Source: Pedosphaera sp. (GTDB lineage: Bacteria; Verrucomicrobiota; Verrucomicrobiae; Limisphaerales; Pedosphaeraceae). Taken from it: 7,879 nt of DNA. Shown here piece by piece: positions 1 through 6,136 of this stretch. The stretch covers positions 1 through 7,879 of the forward strand of contig JAQGPB010000493.1 in the NCBI GenBank assembly GCA_028293265.1, written 5' to 3'. The number at the start of each line of letters is the position of its first letter. Position 1 is the stretch's first letter. The translations under genes and the position numbers were made by a program. Below the pieces are notes generated by a model. The model did not search any database, was not told the origin of the DNA, and saw only the letters and a list, made by a program, of their open reading frames with translations.

Positions 1-262
1 AGAGGGAGAAGAAGGCTCGCGGGGACGCTCGCCCCACCCGCGCTGGAATATTTGGGCCGGCCTTAACTAAATGGGAGTGCCCCAGCCCTCTCCCCCAGAA
101 GAATGGGAACGTGACGGTCGTTCTGGGCACATTTGCGGATCGTGGTTGCAGTCGCAGGCATCTGACCGTCCGGATGAAAACAGGCATCAAAGCCCGCAAG
201 CGGATTTGGCGCGGTTTTCTGACATATTCGTTTTCAGAGGAACCACGATTTCCAGTCAACTG
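1..262. other. Upstream region without a supported gene; carries repeat copy 1
   Basis: No convincing coding sequence was found here. An open frame runs through from an ATG at 71 into the polymerase gene. Its first 64 codons are hydrophilic, unlike any O-antigen ligase N-terminus, and about half of them are the translation of a dispersed repeat (81-180). Bases 1-70 are GC-rich and contain the palindrome GGCCGGCC at 55-62. All forward frames are open at the left edge and two stop at 64-66 and 68-70, so the tail of an upstream gene cannot be excluded. No promoter is obvious. An AGAGGA purine tract lies at 236-241. Confidence 0.5.
81..180 (+). repeat. Dispersed palindromic repeat, copy 1 (decayed hairpin)
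   Basis: This stretch aligns without gaps to 2481-2580, at an offset of exactly 2400 bp. I count 17 mismatches in 100 positions (83% identity). The left part contains CCCTCTCCCCCAG, the left arm of a hairpin. The right arm is decayed (GAAGAATGGG instead of GGAGAGGG). The second half (TCTGGGCACATTTGCGG and following) is the best conserved. The unit resembles the widespread 'CCCTCACCCC...CTCTCCCCCAGGAGAGGG' class of intergenic bacterial repeats, which I recognise from general knowledge only. Here it lies just upstream of the polymerase gene. Confidence 0.85.
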
Positions 263-1753
263 ATGGCGGAATATAAAACATTGTTTGGCGTGGCGGTGCT
301 GCCGGCGATGATGCTGGCGGCGATTGTTCTGGCCACCTTGTCCCGGCGGCTGCGCGATCTGTTTTTTTTCCTGCTGGTGCTGCTGCTGATCAGGACCCAT
401 CACCTGGATGTCAATTTTGTGAGCCGGGAATGGTATCGCGGCACGACGCGCGGCTTCGAGGTTTCGCTGCTGGATGTGCTGTCGGTCGGCGTGTGCTTCG
501 GTTCCCTGCTGAGTCCCGCTCCGGGTCGCGCGCGTTGGTACTGGCCGGCGAGCCTGGGGCTGATGCTGGTTTTTTTTCTTTATGCCTGCTTTTCCGTGAG
601 CATCTCCGACCCGCAACTTTTCGGGCTGTTCGAACTGTCCAAGATGGTGCGGGGCTTGATTGTTTTTCTGGGAGCGGCGCTGTATGTGCGGTCCGAGCGC
701 GAGCTGCGGATACTGGTGGTGGCGCTGGCCTGTGTGGCCTGCTGGCAGGCTTACGTGGTGCTGGATCAGCGTTATCACCTGGGCATGCACCGCGTGGAAG
801 GAACCATCGGCAATCCCAACAGCCTGTCCATGTTTCTTTGCATGATCGCGCCGCTGTTTGTGGCGGCGCTCAATGCGGAATTTCCGCGCTGGGTGAAATC
901 CCTGTGCATCGCAGCCATCCTGTGTGCAGCCTTGGCGGAGATCCTGACGATTTCGCGGGCCGGGCTGGCGACGCTCATGCTGGTGATGCTCGGCACGACG
1001 GTGGCGTGTGTGTCATTCAAAATCACACCTAAAAAAATCTTGGTCTCCGCCGCGGTGTTGCTGGTGGCGGTTGGAATGTTTGCCAAAGCCTGGCATACGA
1101 TCCAGGCCCGCTATCAGGAAAGCTCACTGGAGGAGGAATACAAGGGCCACGGGCAGAACCGGGGCTATTACCTGGTGATTGCCGATGCCATCGCCCACGA
1201 CCGTTTGTTTGGCGTGGGGCTCAACAATTGGTCGTATTGGGTCAGCAACGAATACGGGCCGAAGTTGGGGTGGCGTTTTGTCCCTTACATCGGCACGGAA
1301 AAATGGCCGAGTGACAAGGTCCCGCCCGGTCGGAACCTGGACGCGGCGCAGGCCGCGCCGGCGCACAACCTGGGGGCACTGACCGTGGGGGAGCTTGGGA
1401 TTCCGGGACTTTTAATTTTTTGCACCCTTTGGTTCCGCTGGTTTCAAATGGGCGCGAGTTTTCTGCGGCAGCGCACGACCGACCCGATGTCGCGACTGGG
1501 GGCGGGCATTTTTTTCTGCACGTGGGGAATTTTCCTGCAGAGCATCACCGAGTGGGTTTACCGGCTCACGCCGATATTTTTCACGTTCAACATTCTCATG
1601 GGGACGCTGGCCAGCCTTTATTATGCGAAAAGGCAGCGGAAGCGTCTGGCGGCGGAAGCGACCGAAGAAACCGAGGCGACGGAGGAAACAGAGGAAACGG
1701 AGAAGCCGGACGAATTCGTGGAACGCGGGGAGTTTGCGCGGGGAAAAACTTGA
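263..1753 (+). CDS. O-antigen ligase / polymerase family membrane protein (Wzy/WaaL-like)
   Basis: Predicted 496-residue integral inner-membrane protein with about 11-12 hydrophobic segments, first near residues 8-25, last near 440-460. It has the large periplasmic loop typical of the Wzy_C (O-antigen ligase/polymerase) family between about residues 280 and 380. Family-like features are G-N-P-N-S at 183-187 before a membrane segment, an ISRAG stretch, and an H-N pair at 368-369 just before the next helix; WaaL-type ligases have an essential loop histidine in a similar place. Such proteins polymerise or ligate lipid-linked glycan units in the periplasm. I chose the ATG at 263 because hydrophobic sequence starts there and the upstream in-frame extension is mostly repeat. 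There is no good Shine-Dalgarno; AGAGGA at 236-241 is 21 nt away. The C-terminus (about 464-484) is a Glu/Thr-rich low-complexity tail. The stop is 3 nt before the glycosyltransferase, so the two are probably cotranscribed. Polymerase versus ligase cannot be decided. Confidence 0.85.
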   Translation: MAEYKTLFGVAVLPAMMLAAIVLATLSRRLRDLFFFLLVLLLIRTHHLDVNFVSREWYRGTTRGFEVSLLDVLSVGVCFGSLLSPAPGRARWYWPASLGLMLVFFLYACFSVSISDPQLFGLFELSKMVRGLIVFLGAALYVRSERELRILVVALACVACWQAYVVLDQRYHLGMHRVEGTIGNPNSLSMFLCMIAPLFVAALNAEFPRWVKSLCIAAILCAALAEILTISRAGLATLMLVMLGTTVACVSFKITPKKILVSAAVLLVAVGMFAKAWHTIQARYQESSLEEEYKGHGQNRGYYLVIADAIAHDRLFGVGLNNWSYWVSNEYGPKLGWRFVPYIGTEKWPSDKVPPGRNLDAAQAAPAHNLGALTVGELGIPGLLIFCTLWFRWFQMGASFLRQRTTDPMSRLGAGIFFCTWGIFLQSITEWVYRLTPIFFTFNILMGTLASLYYAKRQRKRLAAEATEETEATEETEETEKPDEFVERGEFARGKT

Positions 1754-1756
1754 GCC

Positions 1757-3181
1757 ATGCGCGTCATCCATCTCTTGCGCAAATATAATCCGTCCGAATG
1801 GGGCGGCACGGAGACCGCCATCCAGCGGCTGTTTGACGGGCTGCGCCGGCAGGAGGTTGCCTCCGTGGTTTATGCGCCGAGAATTGAGAAGAATTTAAGA
1901 ATTGCCGACCCGTTGGCGGAGGCGGGTTGCGAGGTAAGACGCTTCAATGCGTTTGTGCCCATTTTAGGAATGCCGGCACGCGAGAAGCGGCAATTGATTT
2001 CGGTGGGCGGCAATCTGATGTCCTTTGATTTGCTGGCGTCGTTGTGGCGCGAGCGGGAGATTTCAATCGTGCATGCGCATACGCTGGGCCGGATTGGGGC
2101 CATGGGGCGGACGGTGGCGCGGCGGCGCAAAGTGCCGCTGGTTTTGACGATTCACGGAGGACTGCTCGATTTGCCTGAGACCATCCGGCACAGCATCCAA
2201 CAGCCGCGTCTTGGAGGCTGGGATTGGGGAAAGATTTTTGGGCTGCTGCTTGGGTCGCGCGGGTTGCTGGAGGAGGCGGACGCCATCGTGACGTGCAATC
2301 CGACGGAGGCGGGATTGTTGCAGGAGAAATTTCCGGGCAAGAGGATTCAGGTACAGCCGCATGGAGTTGTGCTGGGCAATTATCAGACGGACCATCGCGC
2401 GGCGGCGCTGGCGGCATTTCCACAACTTTTGTCGGCTTTCGTTCCCAAGAGGAGTCAGTATAATGAACGCCCGCCCTCACCCCGGCCCTCTCCCCCAGGA
2501 GAGGGGGAAGGCGGCGGTCGCTCTGGGCACATTTGCGGCTCGCGGTTGCAGTCGCAGTCAACTGTACATCCGGCTGAAGACAAATATGGAGAGTGCGAGG
2601 TGTTGCTGAGTGTTGGACGGATTGATCCGGTGAAGAACCAGGCGTGGCTGGTTGAGCAATTGCCGGCGGTGTTTCAGCGGCATCCGCGCGCGCTGATGGT
2701 TTTTGCGGGCGCTTGCACGGACGAGAAATATGGCAAGCGCATCGAACGGCAGATTGCGGAACTGGGCCTGGGCAACCGGGTGCTGTTGACCGGCGGCCTG
2801 CCGCCCGGCGATGCGCGCTTGATCGGCCTGATGCAATTGGCGGCGGCGGTGATTCTGCCGTCGCTTTCGGAAACTTTTGGCTTGGTGCTGCTCGAAGCCT
2901 GGGCGGCGGGCACGGCGGTAATTTCCAGCCGCACCTCCGGCGCGACGGCCCTGATCAAACAGGACGAGAACGGCTGGTTGTTTGACCTGGAGCAGCCCGG
3001 GACATTCCAGCGCGTGGTTGATACGGCGCTGGCGAATCCTGATTTGCGAAAGCAACTCGCGGCACGCGGAGGCGAACTGGTGGCTGCCCAATACGACACT
3101 TTCGTCCTGGCGGGCCGGATGAAGAACCTTTATGAAACCTTGATCGAGGAAAAAAATGCGCTACGTCATTCTACGCGATGA
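1757..3181 (+). CDS. GT-B glycosyltransferase, family 4-like, with in-frame repeat insertion
   Basis: Predicted 474-residue cytoplasmic glycosyltransferase that would transfer a sugar from a nucleotide donor to the growing lipid-linked glycan. The N-terminal Rossmann domain (about 1-215) has the acceptor-side signature N-P-S-E-W-G-G-T-E at 11-19, H-A-H-T at 106-109 and T-I-H-G-G at 131-135. The C-terminal donor domain (about 280-460) has G-R-I-D-P-V-K-N at 287-294 and the E-x7-E motif at E372/E380 (S-E-T-F-G-L...L-L-E-A-W-A-A-G). Both halves look complete. Between them, about residues 240-277 are encoded by a dispersed repeat and are Pro/Gly/Ser-rich. With flanking residues (about 226-279) roughly 50 residues exceed what the domain linker needs; the remaining ~420 fits the family. 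Frame is kept, so the protein may be functional, but activity is uncertain. The start lies 3 nt after the polymerase stop; the end overlaps the next gene by 26 nt. The sugar specificity cannot be read. Confidence 0.9.
   Translation: MRVIHLLRKYNPSEWGGTETAIQRLFDGLRRQEVASVVYAPRIEKNLRIADPLAEAGCEVRRFNAFVPILGMPAREKRQLISVGGNLMSFDLLASLWREREISIVHAHTLGRIGAMGRTVARRRKVPLVLTIHGGLLDLPETIRHSIQQPRLGGWDWGKIFGLLLGSRGLLEEADAIVTCNPTEAGLLQEKFPGKRIQVQPHGVVLGNYQTDHRAAALAAFPQLLSAFVPKRSQYNERPPSPRPSPPGEGEGGGRSGHICGSRLQSQSTVHPAEDKYGECEVLLSVGRIDPVKNQAWLVEQLPAVFQRHPRALMVFAGACTDEKYGKRIERQIAELGLGNRVLLTGGLPPGDARLIGLMQLAAAVILPSLSETFGLVLLEAWAAGTAVISSRTSGATALIKQDENGWLFDLEQPGTFQRVVDTALANPDLRKQLAARGGELVAAQYDTFVLAGRMKNLYETLIEEKNALRHSTR
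2474..2587 (+). repeat. Dispersed palindromic repeat, copy 2, inside the glycosyltransferase gene
   Basis: The body (2481-2580) matches copy 1 at 81-180 with 83 of 100 positions and no gaps. This copy retains a perfect hairpin: CCCTCTCC at 2486-2493, loop CCCA, then GGAGAGGG at 2498-2505. It occupies codons 240-277 of the glycosyltransferase and is read in the same frame that is open in copy 1. Both translations share the string G-R-S-G-H-I-C-G-S-x-L-Q-S-Q. Outer limits are approximate: the left edge is set by the CCCTCACCCC start, the right edge by loss of similarity to copy 1. Confidence 0.85.
3146..3150 (+). promoter_or_regulatory. Ribosome binding site of the deacetylase-like gene
   Basis: GAGGA lies 5 nt upstream of the ATG at 3156, inside the last codons of the glycosyltransferase gene. 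It supports the 3156 start and hence a real 26-nt overlap between the two reading frames. Few other starts in the window have so clear a Shine-Dalgarno. Confidence 0.6.
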
Positions 3182-3983
3182 TGACACCAACGCCCTGACG
3201 CCGGTGGACTGCCTGGAGCGGCTGTATCGCCCGTTTTTGGACCGCGGTTTGCCGGTGAATCTGGCGGTGGTTCCGGATGTCTCCACGAAGGTGACTTTGC
3301 CGGATGGGCAGCCCGAAGGTTTTTTGATGTTCAGCCCGCAACTTTCGGCCTCGGCAACGCAGCCCATCGGCGGGAACAAGGACCTGGTGCGTTACCTTTT
3401 GAAAAATCCCGGCTTTCATGTGGCGCAGCACGGATTGCATCATGACCGTTTTGAATTTGACCTGCATGACCGCGGGGAAATCCGGCGGCGGCTGGCGCGC
3501 GGGACCGAGCTTCTGGTCGCGGCGGGACTGCCCGAGCCGAAGGCATTTGTCGCCCCGCATGATCGTTTTACGCGGACCAGCCTGGATGAAGTGGCCAAAC
3601 GCTTTCCCACGGTTTCCTCGGGTTGGTATGAGAAAGCCCGGCTGCCGGCGAGCTGGTGGCCGCGTTATCTGCTCAAGAAGATTTCCGGCGCGCAGCATTG
3701 GCGCATCCGCCAGACGTTGCTGCTATCGCATCCCGGCTGCCTGCTCTCCCGTCAGCGTCCGCGCGAAACCATTTTGGAGCAGGTGAAACAGGCGGTTCGA
3801 CGCGCGCCGTTGACTGTGCTGGTGACGCACTGGTGGGAATATTTTCCCGATCAGAAGCCGGACGTGGATTTCATCTGGCAGTTGCACGCGGTGGGGCACT
3901 ATCTGGCGAACGATCCGGAGATCAAGGTCATTTCCTTCGCCGCATTGAGGGATGGAGTACTGTCCGCCTACGTTTGCACGTGA
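3156..3983 (+). CDS. Polysaccharide deacetylase-like protein
   Basis: Predicted 275-residue protein with the layout of the NodB/DUF2334-type carbohydrate esterase fold. It begins with a strand ending in R-D-D-D-T at 7-11, the usual position of the catalytic and metal-binding aspartates. A Q-H-G-L-H-H block at 91-96 would provide metal ligands, F-V-A-P-H-D at 131-136 matches the third motif region, and V-T-H-W-W-E at 223-228 resembles the C-terminal catalytic-histidine motif. Enzymes of this type remove N- or O-acetyl groups from glycans using a divalent metal. There is no signal peptide or membrane segment, so a cytoplasmic action on lipid-linked precursors is possible. It overlaps the preceding glycosyltransferase by 26 nt, indicating translational coupling, and is the last gene of the plus-strand operon. 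The exact substrate, and whether it is active, are unknown. Confidence 0.8.
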   Translation: MRYVILRDDDTNALTPVDCLERLYRPFLDRGLPVNLAVVPDVSTKVTLPDGQPEGFLMFSPQLSASATQPIGGNKDLVRYLLKNPGFHVAQHGLHHDRFEFDLHDRGEIRRRLARGTELLVAAGLPEPKAFVAPHDRFTRTSLDEVAKRFPTVSSGWYEKARLPASWWPRYLLKKISGAQHWRIRQTLLLSHPGCLLSRQRPRETILEQVKQAVRRAPLTVLVTHWWEYFPDQKPDVDFIWQLHAVGHYLANDPEIKVISFAALRDGVLSAYVCT

Positions 3984-4224
3984 GCGCGAAATTTTCCAAG
4001 GGGCGACAAGGTTGATTTGGCCTGCCGCTGGGAACGGAGCGCGGGTCCATGGCAGGGAGCGACTGACTGATGACGGGTGCGCGGGGACGGTCCGGGGCTT
4101 TCTGGTATTCGCACGTTGCGGCGGGTCGCAGACCCGCGCTCCGGCCGAGGCCGTGGTTGCATTCGGCCGGGAACGGCAATTACCGCTGCCGTAAAACATG
4201 CAGCGTGCCGTTCACAGAGAATTC
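3984..4224. other. Convergent intergenic spacer rich in inverted repeats
   Basis: These 241 bp separate the ends of two convergent operons and hold no plausible gene. They contain a 13-bp inverted pair (CGGAGCGCGGGTC at 4035-4047 and its complement at 4131-4143), a tight hairpin at 4121-4137, an 8-bp inverted pair CCGGCCGA/TCGGCCGG at 4141-4148 and 4163-4170, and a 6-bp pair ACGGCA/TGCCGT at 4173-4178 and 4187-4192. None is followed by a proper T tract, so intrinsic termination is unproven, although the location between convergent genes suits a bidirectional terminator or REP-like element. Confidence 0.6.
4035..4143. repeat. REP/MITE-like element with 13-bp inverted ends
   Basis: CGGAGCGCGGGTC at 4035-4047 is matched by its perfect reverse complement at 4131-4143. 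The right arm also folds on itself: GCGGGTC at 4121-4127, loop GCA, GACCCGC at 4131-4137. The 109-bp unit carries no ORF of its own. GC-rich palindromes of this kind are frequent between genes in Verrucomicrobiota, which is general knowledge and not tested here. It could be a non-autonomous mobile element, a REP-like unit or a structured 3' end. No flanking target-site duplication was recognised. Confidence 0.5.
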
Positions 4225-4536
4225 CTACGACAGGGATACTGGCACTGGTTCGAGGAGGCAATCAAGCCGGGTCAAACTCAGCAGCCGCCGGACGAGCGGC
4301 GTGGGATTGACGAAGTTCAGCCTTATGGGGCGAAGGCGCGCTTTGTTGCGCCAGGCAATCAGCGCGCCCAATCCGCTGCAATCCATAATGGTCGTTGCAG
4401 AAAGGTCAACGATGACATTTTCCACGCCCGGCGCCAAGGCGGGGCGCAGTTCGGCGGTGAAGTTTTCAGCGTGGACAAAGTCCAGTTCGGGAACCTCGCT
4501 GATACAGAGGGTGTTTCCTTGATGACAGATTTTCAT
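4225..4536 (-). CDS. STAS-domain protein (anti-sigma-factor-antagonist-like)
   Basis: Predicted 103-residue single-domain cytoplasmic protein. The pattern V-I-V-D-L-S-A-T-T-I-M-D-C-S-G-L-G-A-L at 41-59 is the STAS signature strand-loop-helix. S54, in D-C-S-G-L-G, aligns with the serine phosphorylated in SpoIIAA-type anti-anti-sigma factors; the preceding position is Cys instead of the usual Ser or Thr. Such proteins switch partners according to phosphorylation by an HPK-type kinase and dephosphorylation by a PP2C phosphatase; neither is in this window. The start at 4536 is chosen because its ATG overlaps the TGA of the upstream gene (ATGA), and an in-frame extension to 4944 is only the shadow of that gene. 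Being last in an exopolysaccharide operon, it may control polymer synthesis, as the STAS protein SypA does for the Vibrio fischeri syp locus. That role is inference. Confidence 0.85.
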   Translation of the reverse strand: MKICHQGNTLCISEVPELDFVHAENFTAELRPALAPGVENVIVDLSATTIMDCSGLGALIAWRNKARLRPIRLNFVNPTPLVRRLLSLTRLDCLLEPVPVSLS

Positions 4537-5405
4537 GGCATTTTGACCGGATGATTGTCCCAGGTGAGTTCCAGTTCTTCCTTGTCGTCCTTGAACCAGG
4601 CGGCCACCTGATGCCGCAAAGCCAGGAATTTTGAAGGCGGCCGAAGCTCGTGCAGCGCGCAGAGGAGCAGGGGATCGGAGATGGTGACGATGGAGCCGGA
4701 TTTCCAATTGATGAGCGTGCGGTCCCACGCCACTGAGTCCTTCAATTCGGCCCAGCCTCCCAAACGCGTTTCCGGGCCGACCACGGAACCGGAGATTTCG
4801 CAGTCGGATCCGATGAGAGCGCGATTTTCCAGAATGGTCCTTGGTCCAATGGTGCAACGCGGGCCGACGGTGACATCTTCGCCAATCCAGCAGGGCGCTC
4901 TTAAAATGACTCCGGGAGCAATGCGCGCGCGAGTGGAAACCCATACGTCCGGCTGGAGTTCACGCATGCCGAGGCGATTGCTGCCGATGGCGCGGGGCAG
5001 CCAGGTCCAAAGCGCGGCAAACCAATCGGCGTAACTGCCAAAAAGCTGATGCTGCGGCAGGCCAGGAAAATGCGTGAGCGCCACCATGTCGTCCGATTCC
5101 GGCAGCCACTCGATCTTCTGCGCCGCGGGATATTTGTTGCGGGCGAGGCTGGTTGACAATTCCCGCGTCTCGGCGATGACTTCCGCGCGCAAACCCCAGC
5201 GGGCGCCGTCGCCGACCAGTTCGCGCACCTTTTCCGGCCGGTCGTCGGCAAGGATTTGAACGTGCGTCGCGCCGGTTCCGGCCAGATGTTCGAGCCAATA
5301 TTCGAGCAGACTCTTGCCGAACATGGGCACGTTCACAAGCGGGACGGACTGCGCCAATGCGGAAATTGCCGGGCGCGGAGAGGGACAGATGAGACAGGCT
5401 TTCAC
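4533..5405 (-). CDS. Left-handed beta-helix protein with degenerate nucleotidyltransferase-like N-terminus
   Basis: Predicted 290-residue protein. The first ~85 residues follow the outline of sugar-1-phosphate nucleotidyltransferases (M-K-A-C-L-I start, V-N-V-P-M-F-G-K-S-L-L-E-Y-W-L-E-H-L at 24-41, G-D-G-A-R-W-G-L at 65-72). The glycine-rich G-x-G-T-R-L nucleotide-binding loop is replaced by P-S-P-R-P-A-I-S near 8-15, and the middle of the catalytic domain is short. Residues about 155-245 are hexapeptide repeats (I-A-P-G-V-I, I-G-E-D-V-T-V-G, I-G-P-R-T-I, I-G-S-D-C-E-I) that form a left-handed parallel beta-helix, as in GlmU-type proteins. It may be a regulatory or scaffold pseudo-enzyme or an unusual transferase. 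Translation starts at GTG (5405), 2 nt after the sugar phosphotransferase stop, with AAAGGAG about 10 nt upstream. It overlaps the STAS gene as ATGA. Function is uncertain. Confidence 0.75.
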   Translation of the reverse strand: MKACLICPSPRPAISALAQSVPLVNVPMFGKSLLEYWLEHLAGTGATHVQILADDRPEKVRELVGDGARWGLRAEVIAETRELSTSLARNKYPAAQKIEWLPESDDMVALTHFPGLPQHQLFGSYADWFAALWTWLPRAIGSNRLGMRELQPDVWVSTRARIAPGVILRAPCWIGEDVTVGPRCTIGPRTILENRALIGSDCEISGSVVGPETRLGGWAELKDSVAWDRTLINWKSGSIVTISDPLLLCALHELRPPSKFLALRHQVAAWFKDDKEELELTWDNHPVKMP

Positions 5406-5407
5406 GT

Positions 5408-6136
5408 TTAACAGGCTCCTTTGGCCCGCACGACCGCGGGCAGGGTGAGGGCCAGGATTTTGACATCCATCCAGAAGTCCTGGTTTTCGATGTAACCGAC
5501 ATCGAGTTTCACCTGGCCGGCAAAATCAATCTCACTGCGCCCGCTGATCTGCCAGATGCAGGTGATGCCGGGCAGTGCGGCCAGCCTGCGGCGGTCGGCG
5601 AGGGAATAACGCTTCACTTCGCGCGGCAGCGGCGGGCGCGGCCCGACGAGCGACATATCGCCGATGAGCACGTTGTAAATCTGGGGCAATTCGTCCAGGG
5701 AAAATTTGCGCAGCCAGCGGCCCGTGCGCGTGATGCGCGGGTCGTCCTTGATTTTGAAGGTAATGCCGTTGGCGTGGCGATTTTGAGAAATGAGTTCCTG
5801 CAGGCGCTGTTCGGCGTCGAGACACATGGAACGAAACTTGAACATTTTGAATTCGCGACCGAATTGTCCGACGCGGGTCTGAGTAAAAATGATCGAGCCG
5901 CCGTCCTCCAATTTGATCAACAGGCTGATCAGGAGGAAGAGGGGGCTGAGGAGCGTCAGAAGGATCAAGCTGGTGGTGAAATCAAACGAGCGCTTGAGCA
6001 TGGGGCCGCCGTGGATGCGGCAATTCCAGATGAGGCGCTCGAACACGAGTTCCATTCTTAATTGTGCGCGACCCCAGCGGCTCCGGGCCAAACTGTAGTG
6101 CCGCAACAGACCGTCATTGATTTCGTTTCGATTCAT
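5408..6136 (-). CDS. Undecaprenyl-phosphate sugar phosphotransferase (monotopic PGT, WcaJ/WbaP-type catalytic domain)
   Basis: Predicted 242-residue membrane-associated enzyme that would move a sugar-1-phosphate from a nucleotide sugar to undecaprenyl phosphate, the first step of repeat-unit assembly. The catalytic domain starts near residue 46 (M-L-K-R-S-F-D-F), followed by a hydrophobic re-entrant helix at about 53-76 with the S-P break at 64-65. Next come F-K-F-R-S-M at 99-104, the D-E dyad at 148-149 in S-L-D-E-L-P-Q, and G-D-M-S-L-V-G-P-R-P at 159-168. These are hallmark residues of the bacterial sugar transferase family. It lacks the extra membrane helices and CoA-binding-like domain of long WbaP forms, and has only a ~45-residue basic N-terminal extension. 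ATG at 6136 has no clear Shine-Dalgarno; the ATG at 6001 would give a 197-residue minimal enzyme. It leads the minus-strand operon. Confidence 0.92.
   Translation of the reverse strand: MNRNEINDGLLRHYSLARSRWGRAQLRMELVFERLIWNCRIHGGPMLKRSFDFTTSLILLTLLSPLFLLISLLIKLEDGGSIIFTQTRVGQFGREFKMFKFRSMCLDAEQRLQELISQNRHANGITFKIKDDPRITRTGRWLRKFSLDELPQIYNVLIGDMSLVGPRPPLPREVKRYSLADRRRLAALPGITCIWQISGRSEIDFAGQVKLDVGYIENQDFWMDVKILALTLPAVVRAKGAC

Noticed and set aside
18..27. Shared 10-mer CGCGGGGACG at 18-27 and 4080-4089
   Set aside because: Flanking similarity is weak and a 10-base GC-rich match is expected by chance in such sequence. I cannot support it as a repeat family.
1944..2561. Long minus-strand open frame (205 codons) opposite the glycosyltransferase
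   Set aside because: The translation is rich in Pro, Arg and Ala without domain features and mirrors the codon structure of the well-supported plus-strand gene. It is a high-GC shadow.
2361..2609. Small plus-strand ORF across the repeat (82 codons)
   Set aside because: It is an alternate frame of the glycosyltransferase and repeat. Peptides of the type R-P-H-P-G-P-L-P-Q-E-R-G are frequent spurious calls from this repeat class.
4121..4137. Intrinsic terminator at the 7-bp hairpin
   Set aside because: The stem is strong but no T tract follows on either strand. It is better described as part of a repeat element.
4537..4944. 136-codon N-terminal extension of the STAS frame
   Set aside because: It is the out-of-frame reading of the beta-helix gene; the STAS domain is complete from the ATG at 4536, which overlaps the upstream stop.
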